A DNA stretch of 64,000 nt from contig LR134136.1 in the NCBI GenBank assembly GCA_900635495.1, positions 4,030,001 to 4,094,000 of the forward strand, in the 5' to 3' direction. Under the pieces are notes generated by a model. The model ran no database searches. It was not told the origin of the DNA and worked only from the letters and a program-made list of their open reading frames with translations. Position numbers and translations under genes: made by a program. This document shows positions 20,385 through 29,153 of the stretch, piece after piece; position 1 is the first letter of the stretch, and each line of letters opens with the position of its first letter. Source of the DNA: Atlantibacter hermannii (lineage in GTDB: Bacteria; Pseudomonadota; Gammaproteobacteria; Enterobacterales; Enterobacteriaceae).

Positions 20385-20747
20385 GTGATTAATCCCAATC
20401 CAAAACGTTCCGACGAGCCGGTTTTCTGGGGCTTGTTTGGCGCTGGCGGTATGTGGGGCGCGATTATCGCGCCGGTGATCGTACTGCTGGTGGGTATTAT
20501 GCTGCCGCTGGGTCTCTATCCGGGCGATGCGCTGGGTTATGAGCGCGTTCTGGCATTTTCCCAGAGCATCATTGGCCGCCTGTTTCTGTTTTTGATGATT
20601 GTGCTGCCGCTGTGGTGCGGGCTTCACCGTATTCCACCATGCGATGCACGATCTGAAAATTCCATGTGCCGAGCGGCAAATGGGTGTTCTACGGACTGGC
20701 GGCGATTCTGGACCGTCGTCGCGCTGATTGGCGTCGTTACGCTCTAA
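20385..20747 (+). CDS. frdD: Fumarate reductase membrane subunit FrdD; three compensating insertions
   Basis: FrdD is the second membrane anchor of fumarate reductase. The GTG at 20385 starts MINPNPKRSDEPVFWGLF and three TM helices follow. Three single-base insertions (near 20634, 20664 and 20694) scramble about 20 codons and then restore the frame, so the frame looks open but has a false middle. Removing them gives HHAMHDLKI and a 119-residue protein, the E. coli length. A strong terminator follows. Confidence 0.93.
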   Translation: MINPNPKRSDEPVFWGLFGAGGMWGAIIAPVIVLLVGIMLPLGLYPGDALGYERVLAFSQSIIGRLFLFLMIVLPLWCGLHRIPPCDARSENSMCRAANGCSTDWRRFWTVVALIGVVTL

Positions 20748-20760
20748 GCATTTAAAACTC

Positions 20761-20790
20761 AAAAAGGCCTGCCGTTGCGCAGGCCTTTTT
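20761..20790 (+). terminator. Rho-independent terminator of frdABCD
   Basis: AAAAAGGCCTGC pairs with GCAGGCCTTTTT around a six-base loop and ends in six T residues. It also abuts the stop codon of the convergent DUF202 gene and can work in both directions. Confidence 0.9.
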
Positions 20791-21080
20791 TATCCCAAAA
20801 TATGACGTAACCCGTTAATCAGCAGCAGCATACCCGCCATGAACAGGCTTAAAGAAAGGATGTGTTTCCCGTTTCGCTGATGACGGTTAAACAGGATCGT
20901 GGCCGCCGCCACGCCGCAAATCAGGGTCGCCCCTGCGTAAAACGGATTACCGTCCCGGCACCAGCCGCGAAGACAGAGCAGCGTGAACAACGCCAGAGAA
21001 AATCCTGTGCGTGACCAGGCAAGCCGGGTGCGTTCCGGTTGCAAACCCGGATCGCGGGGGATCAGGGAACGTTCTGCCAT
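20790..21080 (-). CDS. DUF202 membrane protein (YidG-like)
   Basis: The 96-residue protein has the DUF202 signature DPGLQPERTRLAWSRTGFS followed by three hydrophobic segments, like E. coli YidG. It starts with MAERSL at 21080, overlapping the end of the YidH-like gene by 19 bases, so the two are translated together. Its function is unknown. E. coli yidG and yidH also sit next to a sulfatase gene (yidJ), as here. It is the last gene of the PTS-sulfatase operon. Confidence 0.8.
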   Translation of the reverse strand: MAERSLIPRDPGLQPERTRLAWSRTGFSLALFTLLCLRGWCRDGNPFYAGATLICGVAAATILFNRHQRNGKHILSLSLFMAGMLLLINGLRHILG

Positions 21081-21454
21081 AACAGGATCGCCAGCAATAA
21101 CGCGACAAGCGTCATAAACACGGTAAGCAGAACAGAAAACGGGTGTAGGGAAGCTCCCGCTCAAGACGCATTGCATGCTCATTGCGTCGCCACCGACGCC
21201 AGGCGGTGGCGCTTAGCGCCATCCCACCCGCCACCAGCAACATCGCCAGGCCAAATCGCAAATCCGGCGAACCCAGATGGGGGGAAAACTGATCGATACC
21301 TACCGCACCTGCCAGCAGCGCCCAGCGCAGTGCGTATCCAGGCCAGAAAAGTACGCTCATTGGCTAATGTAAACCGGTAATCGGGTGTTTTTCCCGATAA
21401 CCACCATTGCCCTTTTCCGGTCGCCTGAGGCGGCGTTTTATCCTGTTGATTCAC
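21062..21454 (-). CDS. DUF202 membrane protein (YidH-like); two frame breaks
   Basis: This DUF202 protein begins from a GTG at 21454 and carries the signature PDYRFTLANERTFLAWIRTAL, matching E. coli YidH. An extra G near 21325 and a missing base near 21128 shift the frame. Corrected, it is about 130 residues with three TM helices, the last reading VALLLAILLW. Its first codons overlap the end of the RpiR-type gene by 17 bases. A role with the sulfatase pathway is inferred from context only. Confidence 0.75.
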
Positions 21455-22320
21455 GCTTAATCCGTTCTCTTATCAAAATTTCTTTAATTGATAATCCCGG
21501 CGAATCCGTATCCCTGAAATTGTACCGGGTGACTTCCGTACACAAAAATTCGATCATAAACAGCTGAGAAACGCGGGTGCCGATGGAGTCACCCTGATAA
21601 CGCGCGCTTTCCCCGCAGGTAAGCAAAAAAGCGTCCGCCAGTTCGTTTAACGGCGAAAGCGTTCGGTGTGTAATGGCTAAGCGAAACGCGCCCGCTTTCT
21701 GGGCTAACCGGAACGCATTCACTACCTCCGGGGTTTCGCCGGAATGTGAAAAGGCGACGACCAGATCGTCGGATTTCAGGTTCGCCAGCTTCAGGGTCAT
21801 GGTGAAACGATCGGTAAAGGCTTCGGAATCAATACCAATGCGGTTCATTTTGTCCCGCGCTTCCATTGCTGCCAGGCCCGACGCGCCAAAACCGACAAAC
21901 ATCACCCGACGCGCTGCAATAAATCGCTCAACGATGCTTTTGAGCTTTTTCATGTCGACTAAATCAATCGTGTCCTGCACCGCGGTTTCAAATGGTCATG
22001 GCTATTTTCTGCGCCACGTCATTACGTGAGTCGCCGACAAAGATGTCTGGCGAGGCGGGCAACGTCAGATCGCTCTCTTCCAGCAGCTCGCGCTGTAGCT
22101 CCGCTTTGAGATTAAGCAGCCCGCTATAGCCGATTTTTTTGCAAAACCGCACGATGGTCGCCTCGCTAACCGCAATCTCCTGCGACAGCTTTTTGACCGG
22201 CAGTTGCACAAAACTCCCTGCGTTATTGAGAATAAATTCGGCGATTAAACGATCTTTATCAGCCAGATTCGCCAGAATATTGGCGATATAAACCCGGACA
22301 TTTTCTTTATTGACGCTCAT
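21438..22320 (-). CDS. RpiR-family transcriptional regulator; one frame break
   Basis: The protein has an N-terminal RpiR helix-turn-helix (residues 1-75, with KLSQEIAVSEATIVRFCKKIGY) and a C-terminal SIS sugar-phosphate-binding domain (VGFGASGLAA, AFSHSGETPEVV). An extra T near 21994 separates the two halves; removing it gives about 293 residues. It lies between the aldose-epimerase-like and DUF202 genes, so it most likely senses a phosphorylated amino sugar or related intermediate and controls the PTS-sulfatase operon. The effector is not known. Confidence 0.85.
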
Positions 22321-22354
22321 AGACGGCTCTCTGGAAGGTTCACTGCCAGGTATT

Positions 22355-23239
22355 TTAGCCATCTCGCTGCACGCCGTCTGCCGGGAAAATAATATCCAGC
22401 TCCTGTTGGTACGCTGCGCCAGCCGCCAGCCACTGCATACCCCGCTTATCGCGCTGCTGTCCGGAGGCATCCGGGGCGTCGGTCGTGCCGGAAAGCGGTT
22501 CGATACACAACAGGTCCGCCCCCGGTACGCCCCATAACGCTATCCAGGGCTGGCTGGTGAGCTGACACTGGAGAACCGTGCGGCCTTCTGGCGACACCAC
22601 GCTAACGCGCGCCCCCTGACAGCCCGCAAAGTAAACGGCTCCGTCGCAAAAGGTTTCCGGCGTAAGCGCAAACTCGCGAACCGAGCCTGCGGGTTGCGCC
22701 AGGCTGAGCGTTCGATCGCGTGTGTAGAACGGGCCCATGGTGTCCGCCTCACTAAACACCACACGCCAGCCAGACGTGTCGAACAGAGGCAGCGCAAAAC
22801 CAGGGTGATAGCCCAGTGAAAAGCACAGCGGCTTGCTGTCCTGATTCATAACCCGCCAGCTTATCCGCACGCCCGATTCCAGTAAGGTGTAGTCCACCTG
22901 CACCGAGTACATAAACGGCCAGACGCGTAGCGTCTCTTTGCTCGCCCGGTTGATAAGGCGCAGCGTAGTCGGCGTATGCTGTAACAATGCAAACGCCTGA
23001 TTACGCAGGAATCCGTGAGCGGGCAGCGGATAGAAGTTTTCATCATCCCACAGACCGTTATGCACTAAGCGCCCCACCACCGGAAAGAGCAACGGCGCGG
23101 TGCTTTTCCACACCCTGTCGTCCGGTTGCCAGAGCCATTGCCGGTCGGCGGTTTTCTCCGTCAGACTGCGCATTTCTGCGCCCCGGGAGCTTATCGCCAT
23201 CTGCCAGCGCGAATTCTCCAGTATCCAGCTATGCACCAT
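22355..23239 (-). CDS. Aldose 1-epimerase (galactose mutarotase-like) family protein
   Basis: The 294-residue cytoplasmic protein belongs to the mutarotase-like superfamily. The active-site histidine block SLGYHPGFALPL lies near residue 150 and the catalytic glutamate block LLCIEPLSGTTDA near residue 262. It resembles LacX-type members rather than GalM. The gene starts six bases after the sulfatase stops. It probably interconverts anomers of the sugar imported by the adjacent PTS or released by the sulfatase; the actual substrate cannot be read from sequence. Confidence 0.82.
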   Translation of the reverse strand: MVHSWILENSRWQMAISSRGAEMRSLTEKTADRQWLWQPDDRVWKSTAPLLFPVVGRLVHNGLWDDENFYPLPAHGFLRNQAFALLQHTPTTLRLINRASKETLRVWPFMYSVQVDYTLLESGVRISWRVMNQDSKPLCFSLGYHPGFALPLFDTSGWRVVFSEADTMGPFYTRDRTLSLAQPAGSVREFALTPETFCDGAVYFAGCQGARVSVVSPEGRTVLQCQLTSQPWIALWGVPGADLLCIEPLSGTTDAPDASGQQRDKRGMQWLAAGAAYQQELDIIFPADGVQRDG

Positions 23240-23245
23240 CGCGCC

Positions 23246-25008
23246 TCAGTCTATCCGCAACAACAGCCGGACCTGATAGTTCAGGGCGGCCTGCTTTTCA
23301 GCATCAAATAACCTGTCGATAGCCGCAAACACCGATGCCCCGGTCAGCACCGTTTGCGGGTCAACGTTCGCGAACAGTTCCGCATCGGTTTTGCCCTGCT
23401 CTTCCAGCGCCCGCATAACAAATTGCAGTGCTTCACTCACGCCGCGATGCTCGCAGCGATAGCCCCGCTGCGCCAGCCAGGCGTCGCTTTCCCATCGCGC
23501 CTGAAACGCCTGCTCCTGTTCCAGCGTCGGCTGATCAAGCCCAAAACGGGTATACAGCTCTTCCGGCGCATCGTGCTGTTGCAATACCGGGATCATCGCC
23601 CGGCCGTAATGCAGCGCATAGCTAACGTTATTGATGTTGTGCTGCTGCTGCGGATCGCTCTGCAGATTGAACAGCTTATCGCCGAAGCGCCATGGATTGA
23701 GGTAGCCAAAACTCGCCGGGATTTTCATCACCTGCGCGCCCTGAGTGAAATCAAAACCCGGGTGAATAGTAATGTCAGTCAGTTCACTGATTTTGAACGG
23801 GCTGTCGATACGGGTCGGCATCAGGGTGTATTCAAACAAATGCTGCTTATTTTCTTCACGCGGCGCGCGCATATAGACGTACTGACCATCGGTAATATTG
23901 ATGTGCCCGCCAAAATAGCCAAACAGCGCATAGTCACGAATTTTCTCATCGCTGCGCACCACCGGCAGTAGCGACTGGCCGGTCATCGACGCGGGTTTTT
24001 CAACGCCAAAATAATCCAGCAGCGTGGCCGGAATATCGATCGTTTGCGCCAGCGCGCTGCGTCGCTCACCCTGTGTTTTACAGCTCGGATCGCGGATAAA
24101 GAACGGCGTATTGGCGATTTCGTTGTACACCGGCATGATATTTTTGCCCCACCACTGGTGCTCGCCCAGCAGGAAGCCATGATCGGTGCAGACGATAAAC
24201 AACGTATCGTCCCACAGCCCGTGCGCTTTTAGTTTATCCATCACCTGGCCGAGATAGTCATCGCACATGGTGATCAATGCCTGATAAAACTTGCGCACCT
24301 TTGCGTCATCTTTGCCGCCGGGACTGCCGCAGTAATAAGGCACCCAGCCGTCGAATTCGCCCGGCTCGCAGCCGTACTGCGCCAGATATTTCTCCGGCAC
24401 GAAAAACGGTTCATGAGGATCGAAACATTCAATTTGCAGGAACCAGTTGTCCTGATCTTTATTGGTATCAAGAAAATCTAACCCGGCCTGAATGGTGCGA
24501 TGGGGTGTAATGATCTTCGATCTCCGGCATGGCTGAGCGGTTGATCAAATCCTGGGTCATTCGCCCGCTGCGGCGCTTAAAGGTTTCTTTATCCTCCATG
24601 CCTTGCCAGGCAATAGCGGGTTTATCAACCTGCCCAATCCAGCAATCACCTTCCTGACCGCGAATAAACTCGAAGGTGGAATAGCGGGTGTGGTACGTTG
24701 CCCCGCCGTCACGCCAGTAATGCTTATGGTCGGTGACCATATGCGTGTGAATGCCCTGTTTATGGAGCGCCTGAGGCATCGAGAAATCAAAAGGTTCAAG
24801 CGGCCCCCAACTCCGGTGCAGGAAGTTATAGCGTCCGGTATGCAATTCCCGACGCGCAGGCATACAGGGCATGCTTCCTACAAAGAAGTTGTCAAACTGC
24901 ACCGACTCGCGGGCAAGCCGGGTGAAGTTCGGCGTGATCGCCGTGCCGCCATAGGGGGCCAGGGTGATGACGCGTCAGGGTGTCAAACATCAACATTACA
25001 GCTTTCAT
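23246..25008 (-). CDS. Cys-type sulfatase without signal peptide; at least two frame breaks
   Basis: This alkaline-phosphatase-superfamily sulfatase has metal ligands at MLMFDTL near the N-terminus and CTDHGFLLGEH in the middle. The modification motif C-x-P-x-R reads CMPARREL, with Cys48 to be converted to formylglycine. There is no signal peptide, so it should act in the cytoplasm, unlike most bacterial sulfatases. An extra C near 24953 and an indel near 24507 break the frame; corrected length is about 586 residues. It follows the PTS gene by 29 bp. The radical-SAM maturase it would need is encoded divergently 1.7 kb away. Confidence 0.87.
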
Positions 25009-25037
25009 ACATTCCTCTCGTCGCGCACGCGACGCCG

Positions 25038-26588
25038 TTACAGGCCTAAATATTCTTCCACTTCGTTCTTAATCAGCGTGACGTGCGGCCCAAACACCAC
25101 CTGCACGCCCTCTCCCCGCAGGAAGGCGCCCCGGCTTCCTGAAGCCTTGAAATCATCCAGTTTCACCCGACCAGGCTCTTTCACCGTCACCCGCAGGCGG
25201 GTTGCACAGCAATCGACGTCCAGAATGTTGTCCCGACCGCCCAGCGCCGAGACGATGGCTGAAGGGCGCGCGGCTTTGGTCACCCATCTCTGGCGCGGCG
25301 TCAGTGGTAGGTTCATCTTCGCGTCCCGGCGTTTTCAGCTGACGCCACTGGATCAGGAAACGGAAGGAGAAGTAATAGAGGCAGAACATCAGTGCGCCGA
25401 GCGGCAACATCAGCACCCAGTTCGTTTTGGCATTGCCCTGCAGTACGCCAAACAATAAGAAGTCGATCAGGCCACCGGAGAAAGTTTTGCCCGACGGTAA
25501 TGGCCAGAACGTGAGTCAGCATAAACGCCACGCCGGTCAGGACGATATGCACCACATACAGCAGCGGGGCACAGAACATAAAGGCAAACTCAAGGGGTTC
25601 GGTAATGCCCGTCACGAAGGGAGGTAAGCGCCGCCGACAACATCAGGCTGGCGACTTTAGTGCGGTTCTCGCGCTTAGCGCAGTGGTAAATCGCCAGCGC
25701 CGCGCCAGGCAGGCCAAACATGAAATCAGCGAAACGCCCGGCCATAAAGCGCGACACGCCAATGTAATATTGCGTGACGCTGGGATCGGCCAGTTGGGCG
25801 AAGAAAATTTTCTGCGTACCCTGCACCAGATGCCCGTTAACCATCATTTCGCCGCCCACGCTGGTCATCCAGAACGGGGGATAAAAACAGGTGATGCAGC
25901 CCAAGCGGGATCAGGCACTTCAGGATCATGCCGTAGAAGAGTGTGCCGATATAGCCGGTTTTTTCCACCAGGCCGCCAAGATGGGGTAATGCCCGCCTGC
26001 ACCGGTGGCCATACCCAGAACAGCAACACGCCAAGCAGGATGGCGAAAAAAGAGGGTGATGATGGGCACAAAACGCGAGCCGCTAAAAAACGGCCAGCAG
26101 GTTCGGCAGTTCGGTTTTACTGAAGCGCGCATGAAGCCAGGCGGTCAGCAGGCCGCTGATAATCCCGCCCATCACGCCGGTTTGCAGCGTGGACAATCCC
26201 TAATACGCTAGCCTGGCCGACAGCCGCGAAGTTCTCCGTCGCCAGCGTTCCCGTTAAGAACAGCATGGCGTTAATGGCTTTATTCATCACGATAAAACAA
26301 AGCACGGCAGCCAACCCGGCGGTGCCTTTATCGCTTCGCGCCAGACCGACGGCTATCCCTACCGCGAACAGCAGTGCCAGGTTATCAAACACAACGCTGC
26401 CGCACATTTTCATCAGGGTGAAAATGGCTTGCAACACGGTGTTATTGAGGATGGAGTAGGTTTCAATGGTAATCGGATTAGAAAAAACGCCGCCTATTCC
26501 CAGCAAGAGGCCTGCGGCAGGCAATACGGCAATGGGCAACATAAATGACTTGCCCAGATTTTGTGCACCAGCAAAAAGTTTTGCTCAT
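25038..26588 (-). CDS. PTS EIICB permease of the glucose/GlcNAc family; many frame breaks
   Basis: This inner-membrane permease imports and phosphorylates a sugar. The EIIC part begins MSKTFAGAQ and continues MLPIAVLPAAGLLLGIGG; LTSFVTGITEPLEFAF is the sugar-binding signature. The C-terminal EIIB domain has LGGRDNILDVDCCATRLRV with the phosphorylation-site cysteine. There is no EIIA domain, so Crr would supply phosphate. At least eight indels (for example near 26568, 26190, 26040, 25880, 25610, 25490 and 25280) cut about 517 codons, a higher density than in neighbours; true decay cannot be excluded. It heads the sulfatase operon. Confidence 0.8.
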
Positions 26589-26703
26589 GGTGGATCCCTG
26601 GTGTTGGTGTTGTTGGTTTGAATATAAAATTTCATTGCTAACTTGTCTTGTGAAATTATTATTTCTACAGACTCAGCACGCTGTCAATTGCCAGATGCCA
26701 AAG

Positions 26704-26719
26704 AGTGATAAAGATCACT
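26704..26719. promoter_or_regulatory. Candidate CRP/FNR-type palindrome between PTS and anSME genes
   Basis: AGTGA-TAAAGA-TCACT is a perfect inverted repeat in the 168-bp divergent intergenic region. It matches the CRP half-sites TGTGA/TCACA except at the outer base of each, and the inner core GTGAT-AAAG-ATCAC also resembles an FNR site. Either reading fits a sugar PTS or an oxygen-sensitive enzyme. Confidence 0.5.
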
Positions 26720-26756
26720 AACAAGCGCAATCAACCTTCTTTATTCGGACGGGACG

Positions 26757-27972
26757 ATGATGAAAAAAGCATTCCACCTCATGGCGAAACCCGTCAGCTA
26801 CCAGTGCAATATCGCCTGCGATTACTGTTTTTATCTGGAAAAAGAACAGGGAACACTGAAACCGAAGAAGCCTGCGCGGCACATGGATGACGACACGCTG
26901 CGCCGCTACGTGAAGCAGTACATCGAGGCTAATCCGGCGCAGGAGGTGGAGTTTACCTGGCAGGGGGGCGAACCCACGCTGGCCGGTTGCGTTTTTATGA
27001 AACCGCGCTGGCCTTGCAGAAACAGTACGCGGCGGAAAAACCATTCGCAACAGTATGCAGACCAACGGTGTCCTGATTGACGAGGAGTGGGCAGAATTTC
27101 TGGCACGTAACCAGTTCCTGGTGGGGCTCTCGATTGACGGTCCGGCATGGCTTCACGATCGCTATCGCAAAACACGCGGCGGTAAATCCGTATTCGACAA
27201 AGTGGTTCAGGCGATGGCGCTGTTGCAAAAACACCGCGTCGACGTAAATGTGCTGACAGTCATAAACAACGTCACCGCAGAAGCGCCGCTGGAAATTTAT
27301 CAGTTTATTACCGAAGAACTGGGCGCACGGCACGTACAGTTTATTCCGGCTGTAGAGCAGCGGCCGGTTCATGAGAAATATGGCGAGCTGCTTTATCCGC
27401 AACAGACCGGCGCGGTCACCGAATGGTCAGTCAGCGGCGAACAGTGGGGCGCGTTTATTAACAGCGTTTTCGACTATTGGGTACGGCGCGACGTAGGCCG
27501 CGTTTACGTTCAACTTTTTGACAGCGCGCTGGCCGCCTGGCTTGGCGAACAACCCTCGCTTTGCGTAATGCAATCCAGTTGCGGGTTTGGGCTGGTGGTG
27601 GAGCAGAACGGCGATATCTATAGTTGCGATCACTATGTCTATCCGGAGCACCGGCTTGGCAACCTGCGCAGCGACAATCTGGCCGCGCTGGCCGGCGGGA
27701 AACAGCAACGCAAGTTCGGCATGATGAAGACCCAGGTGTCATCGCTATGTCAGCAATGCGAATGGCGCTTCGCCTGTCACGGCGGGTGCCCAAAACACCG
27801 CATCCGTCAGGTGGGAGAACGCTGGCATAACCATCTGTGCGCAGGTTATAAGGCGATGTTCAGCCATATGGATCCCTATATGCGCTTTATGGCGAACCAA
27901 ATCCGCCATCAACAGCCTCCCGCCGCCGTGATGGATGTGGCCGCAACCCTGGCCGCAGAACAAAAATCTTAA
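26757..27972 (+). CDS. Anaerobic sulfatase-maturating enzyme (radical SAM/SPASM); two missing bases
   Basis: This oxygen-sensitive enzyme converts the sulfatase active-site Cys or Ser to formylglycine. The radical-SAM motif CNIACDYC is at about residue 18, the TWQGGEPTLAG block follows, and the SPASM region has CGFGLVVEQNGDIYSCDHYVYPEHRLGN and CQQCEWRFACHGGCPKHR for two auxiliary clusters. A base is missing near 26984 and an A near 27047; restoring both gives about 405 residues. It is transcribed away from the PTS-sulfatase operon and is the obvious partner of the Cys-type sulfatase. E. coli YidF is a related protein. Confidence 0.9.
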
Positions 27973-27993
27973 CGCGCCGTACCGGCGCGTTTT
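27971..27993 (+). terminator. Terminator after the anSME gene
   Basis: AACGCGCCG pairs with CGGCGCGTT around a three-base loop and is followed by a short T run. It begins at the anSME stop codon. Confidence 0.8.
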
Positions 27994-28039
27994 CCGTGAC
28001 GCGATCTACACTTAGAGGAAAACAACAAAGGAATCCTCT

Positions 28040-28570
28040 ATGCGTATTTTCCCTATCATTACGACCGTCGCCGTCGCCTTTCTGGTTGTCGCCTGTAGCA
28101 CCCCTACCCCACCTAAAGGCGTCACCGTGGTTGAAAACTTCGACGCCAAACGCTATCTGGGCAAATGGTATGAAATCGCCCGCTTTGACCATAGTTTTGA
28201 ACGCGGTCTTGATCAGGTGACTGCCACGTACAGCACTATGGATGATGGCGGCATTCAGGTAATTAACCGCGGTTTCAATGTCGAACGGGGCAAATGGCAG
28301 CAAAGTATTGGCAAAGCGTATTTTACAGGCTCGCCAAACCGTGCTGCGTTAAAGGTCTCTTTCTTCGGACCGTTCTATGGCGGGTATAACATCATTGAAC
28401 TGGATAAGGATTACCAGCACGCGCTGGTGTGCGGGCCGAATCGCGACTACCTGTGGATCCTCTCCCGTACGCCAACCATCAGCGACGAGGTCAAACAACG
28501 GATGGTTAATGCCGCGATTCGGCAGGGCTTCAAAGTTGAAAAGCTGATTTGGGTAAGACAGCGTCCTTAA
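28040..28570 (+). CDS. blc: Outer-membrane lipocalin Blc
   Basis: Blc is an outer-membrane lipoprotein that binds lysophospholipids and fatty acids. The 176-residue product has a lipoprotein signal with Cys19 in LVVACS, the lipocalin motif GKWYEIAR near residue 40, and the family C-terminal half. The upstream CTACACTT resembles the sigma-S-type -10 known for E. coli blc. Its stop overlaps the stop of convergent gdx by four bases. Confidence 0.96.
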   Translation: MRIFPIITTVAVAFLVVACSTPTPPKGVTVVENFDAKRYLGKWYEIARFDHSFERGLDQVTATYSTMDDGGIQVINRGFNVERGKWQQSIGKAYFTGSPNRAALKVSFFGPFYGGYNIIELDKDYQHALVCGPNRDYLWILSRTPTISDEVKQRMVNAAIRQGFKVEKLIWVRQRP

Positions 28571-28884
28571 TGCGTACTGAGTTTAAGGCCGATAATCCCC
28601 GCCACAATCAGCCCGAGGCTCACAATGCGCGCCAGGCTGGTCGATTCGCCTAACAGCACCATACCGGTAATGGCGGCCCCCACGGCGCCAATACCGGTCC
28701 AGACGGCATACGCCGTACCGGTCGGCAGCGTTTTCATCGCCCATGACAACAGCACAATGCTGACAATCATTGCTGTGATGGTAATAATGCTGGGGGTTAA
28801 CCGGCTAAACCCATGGGTATATTTCAGGCCTACCGCCCAAACCACTTCCAATAAGCCAGCGATCAAAAGAATAATCCAGGACAT
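28567..28884 (-). CDS. gdx: Guanidinium exporter Gdx (SugE)
   Basis: Gdx is a four-TM small multidrug resistance protein that exports guanidinium in exchange for protons. The 105 residues include Glu13 in GLLEVVWAVGLKYT, the proton- and substrate-coupling glutamate, and the block AYAVWTGIGAVGAA. The MSWIIL start at 28884 is preceded by GGAG at six bases. A guanidine-II riboswitch lies just upstream and would turn expression on when guanidinium is present. Confidence 0.97.
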   Translation of the reverse strand: MSWIILLIAGLLEVVWAVGLKYTHGFSRLTPSIITITAMIVSIVLLSWAMKTLPTGTAYAVWTGIGAVGAAITGMVLLGESTSLARIVSLGLIVAGIIGLKLSTH

Positions 28885-28900
28885 AACGTACTCCATTAAT

Positions 28901-28955
28901 GAATGGGGCCGTCCCCGGATGAAGAAATGCTGACGGGTCGTCCCGCCAGCAGGTA
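28901..28955 (-). promoter_or_regulatory. Guanidine-II (mini-ykkC) riboswitch
   Basis: On the minus strand two hairpins carry the diagnostic ACGR loops: GGG-ACGA-CCC inside a longer stem at 28928-28951, and GGGG-ACGG-CCCC at 28905-28916. The second hairpin ends 20 bases before the gdx start, so ligand binding can free the ribosome-binding site. Structure, loop identity and gene context all match the known class. Confidence 0.9.
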
Positions 28956-29115
28956 TAAGAATGGCATATGATCCTCAGCTCCGCGCCCAAAATCAACCCA
29001 TTTACCTTAAGTCACTCATCTGGCATGGTTTAACGCCCGAATTAGCGGGAGAACTCAGCGTAACTCGCTGCTTAATCTTTCGGATTATTCTTTATGATTA
29101 CATGATGCGTCCAGG

Positions 29116-29132
29116 TGGCTAGTACATAGCCA
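29116..29132. promoter_or_regulatory. Inverted TGGCTA/TAGCCA repeat before ecnR
   Basis: TGGCTA-GTACA-TAGCCA forms a perfect inverted repeat 21 bp before the ecnR start. The same hexamer recurs three times in front of ecnB, so this is a candidate autoregulatory operator of EcnR. Confidence 0.4.
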
Positions 29133-29153
29133 AAGAGTCTTTAGATATCATGT

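Noticed and set aside
20748..28039. Search for ampC/ampR between frdD and blc.
   Set aside because: No serine beta-lactamase or LysR-type gene is present on either strand.
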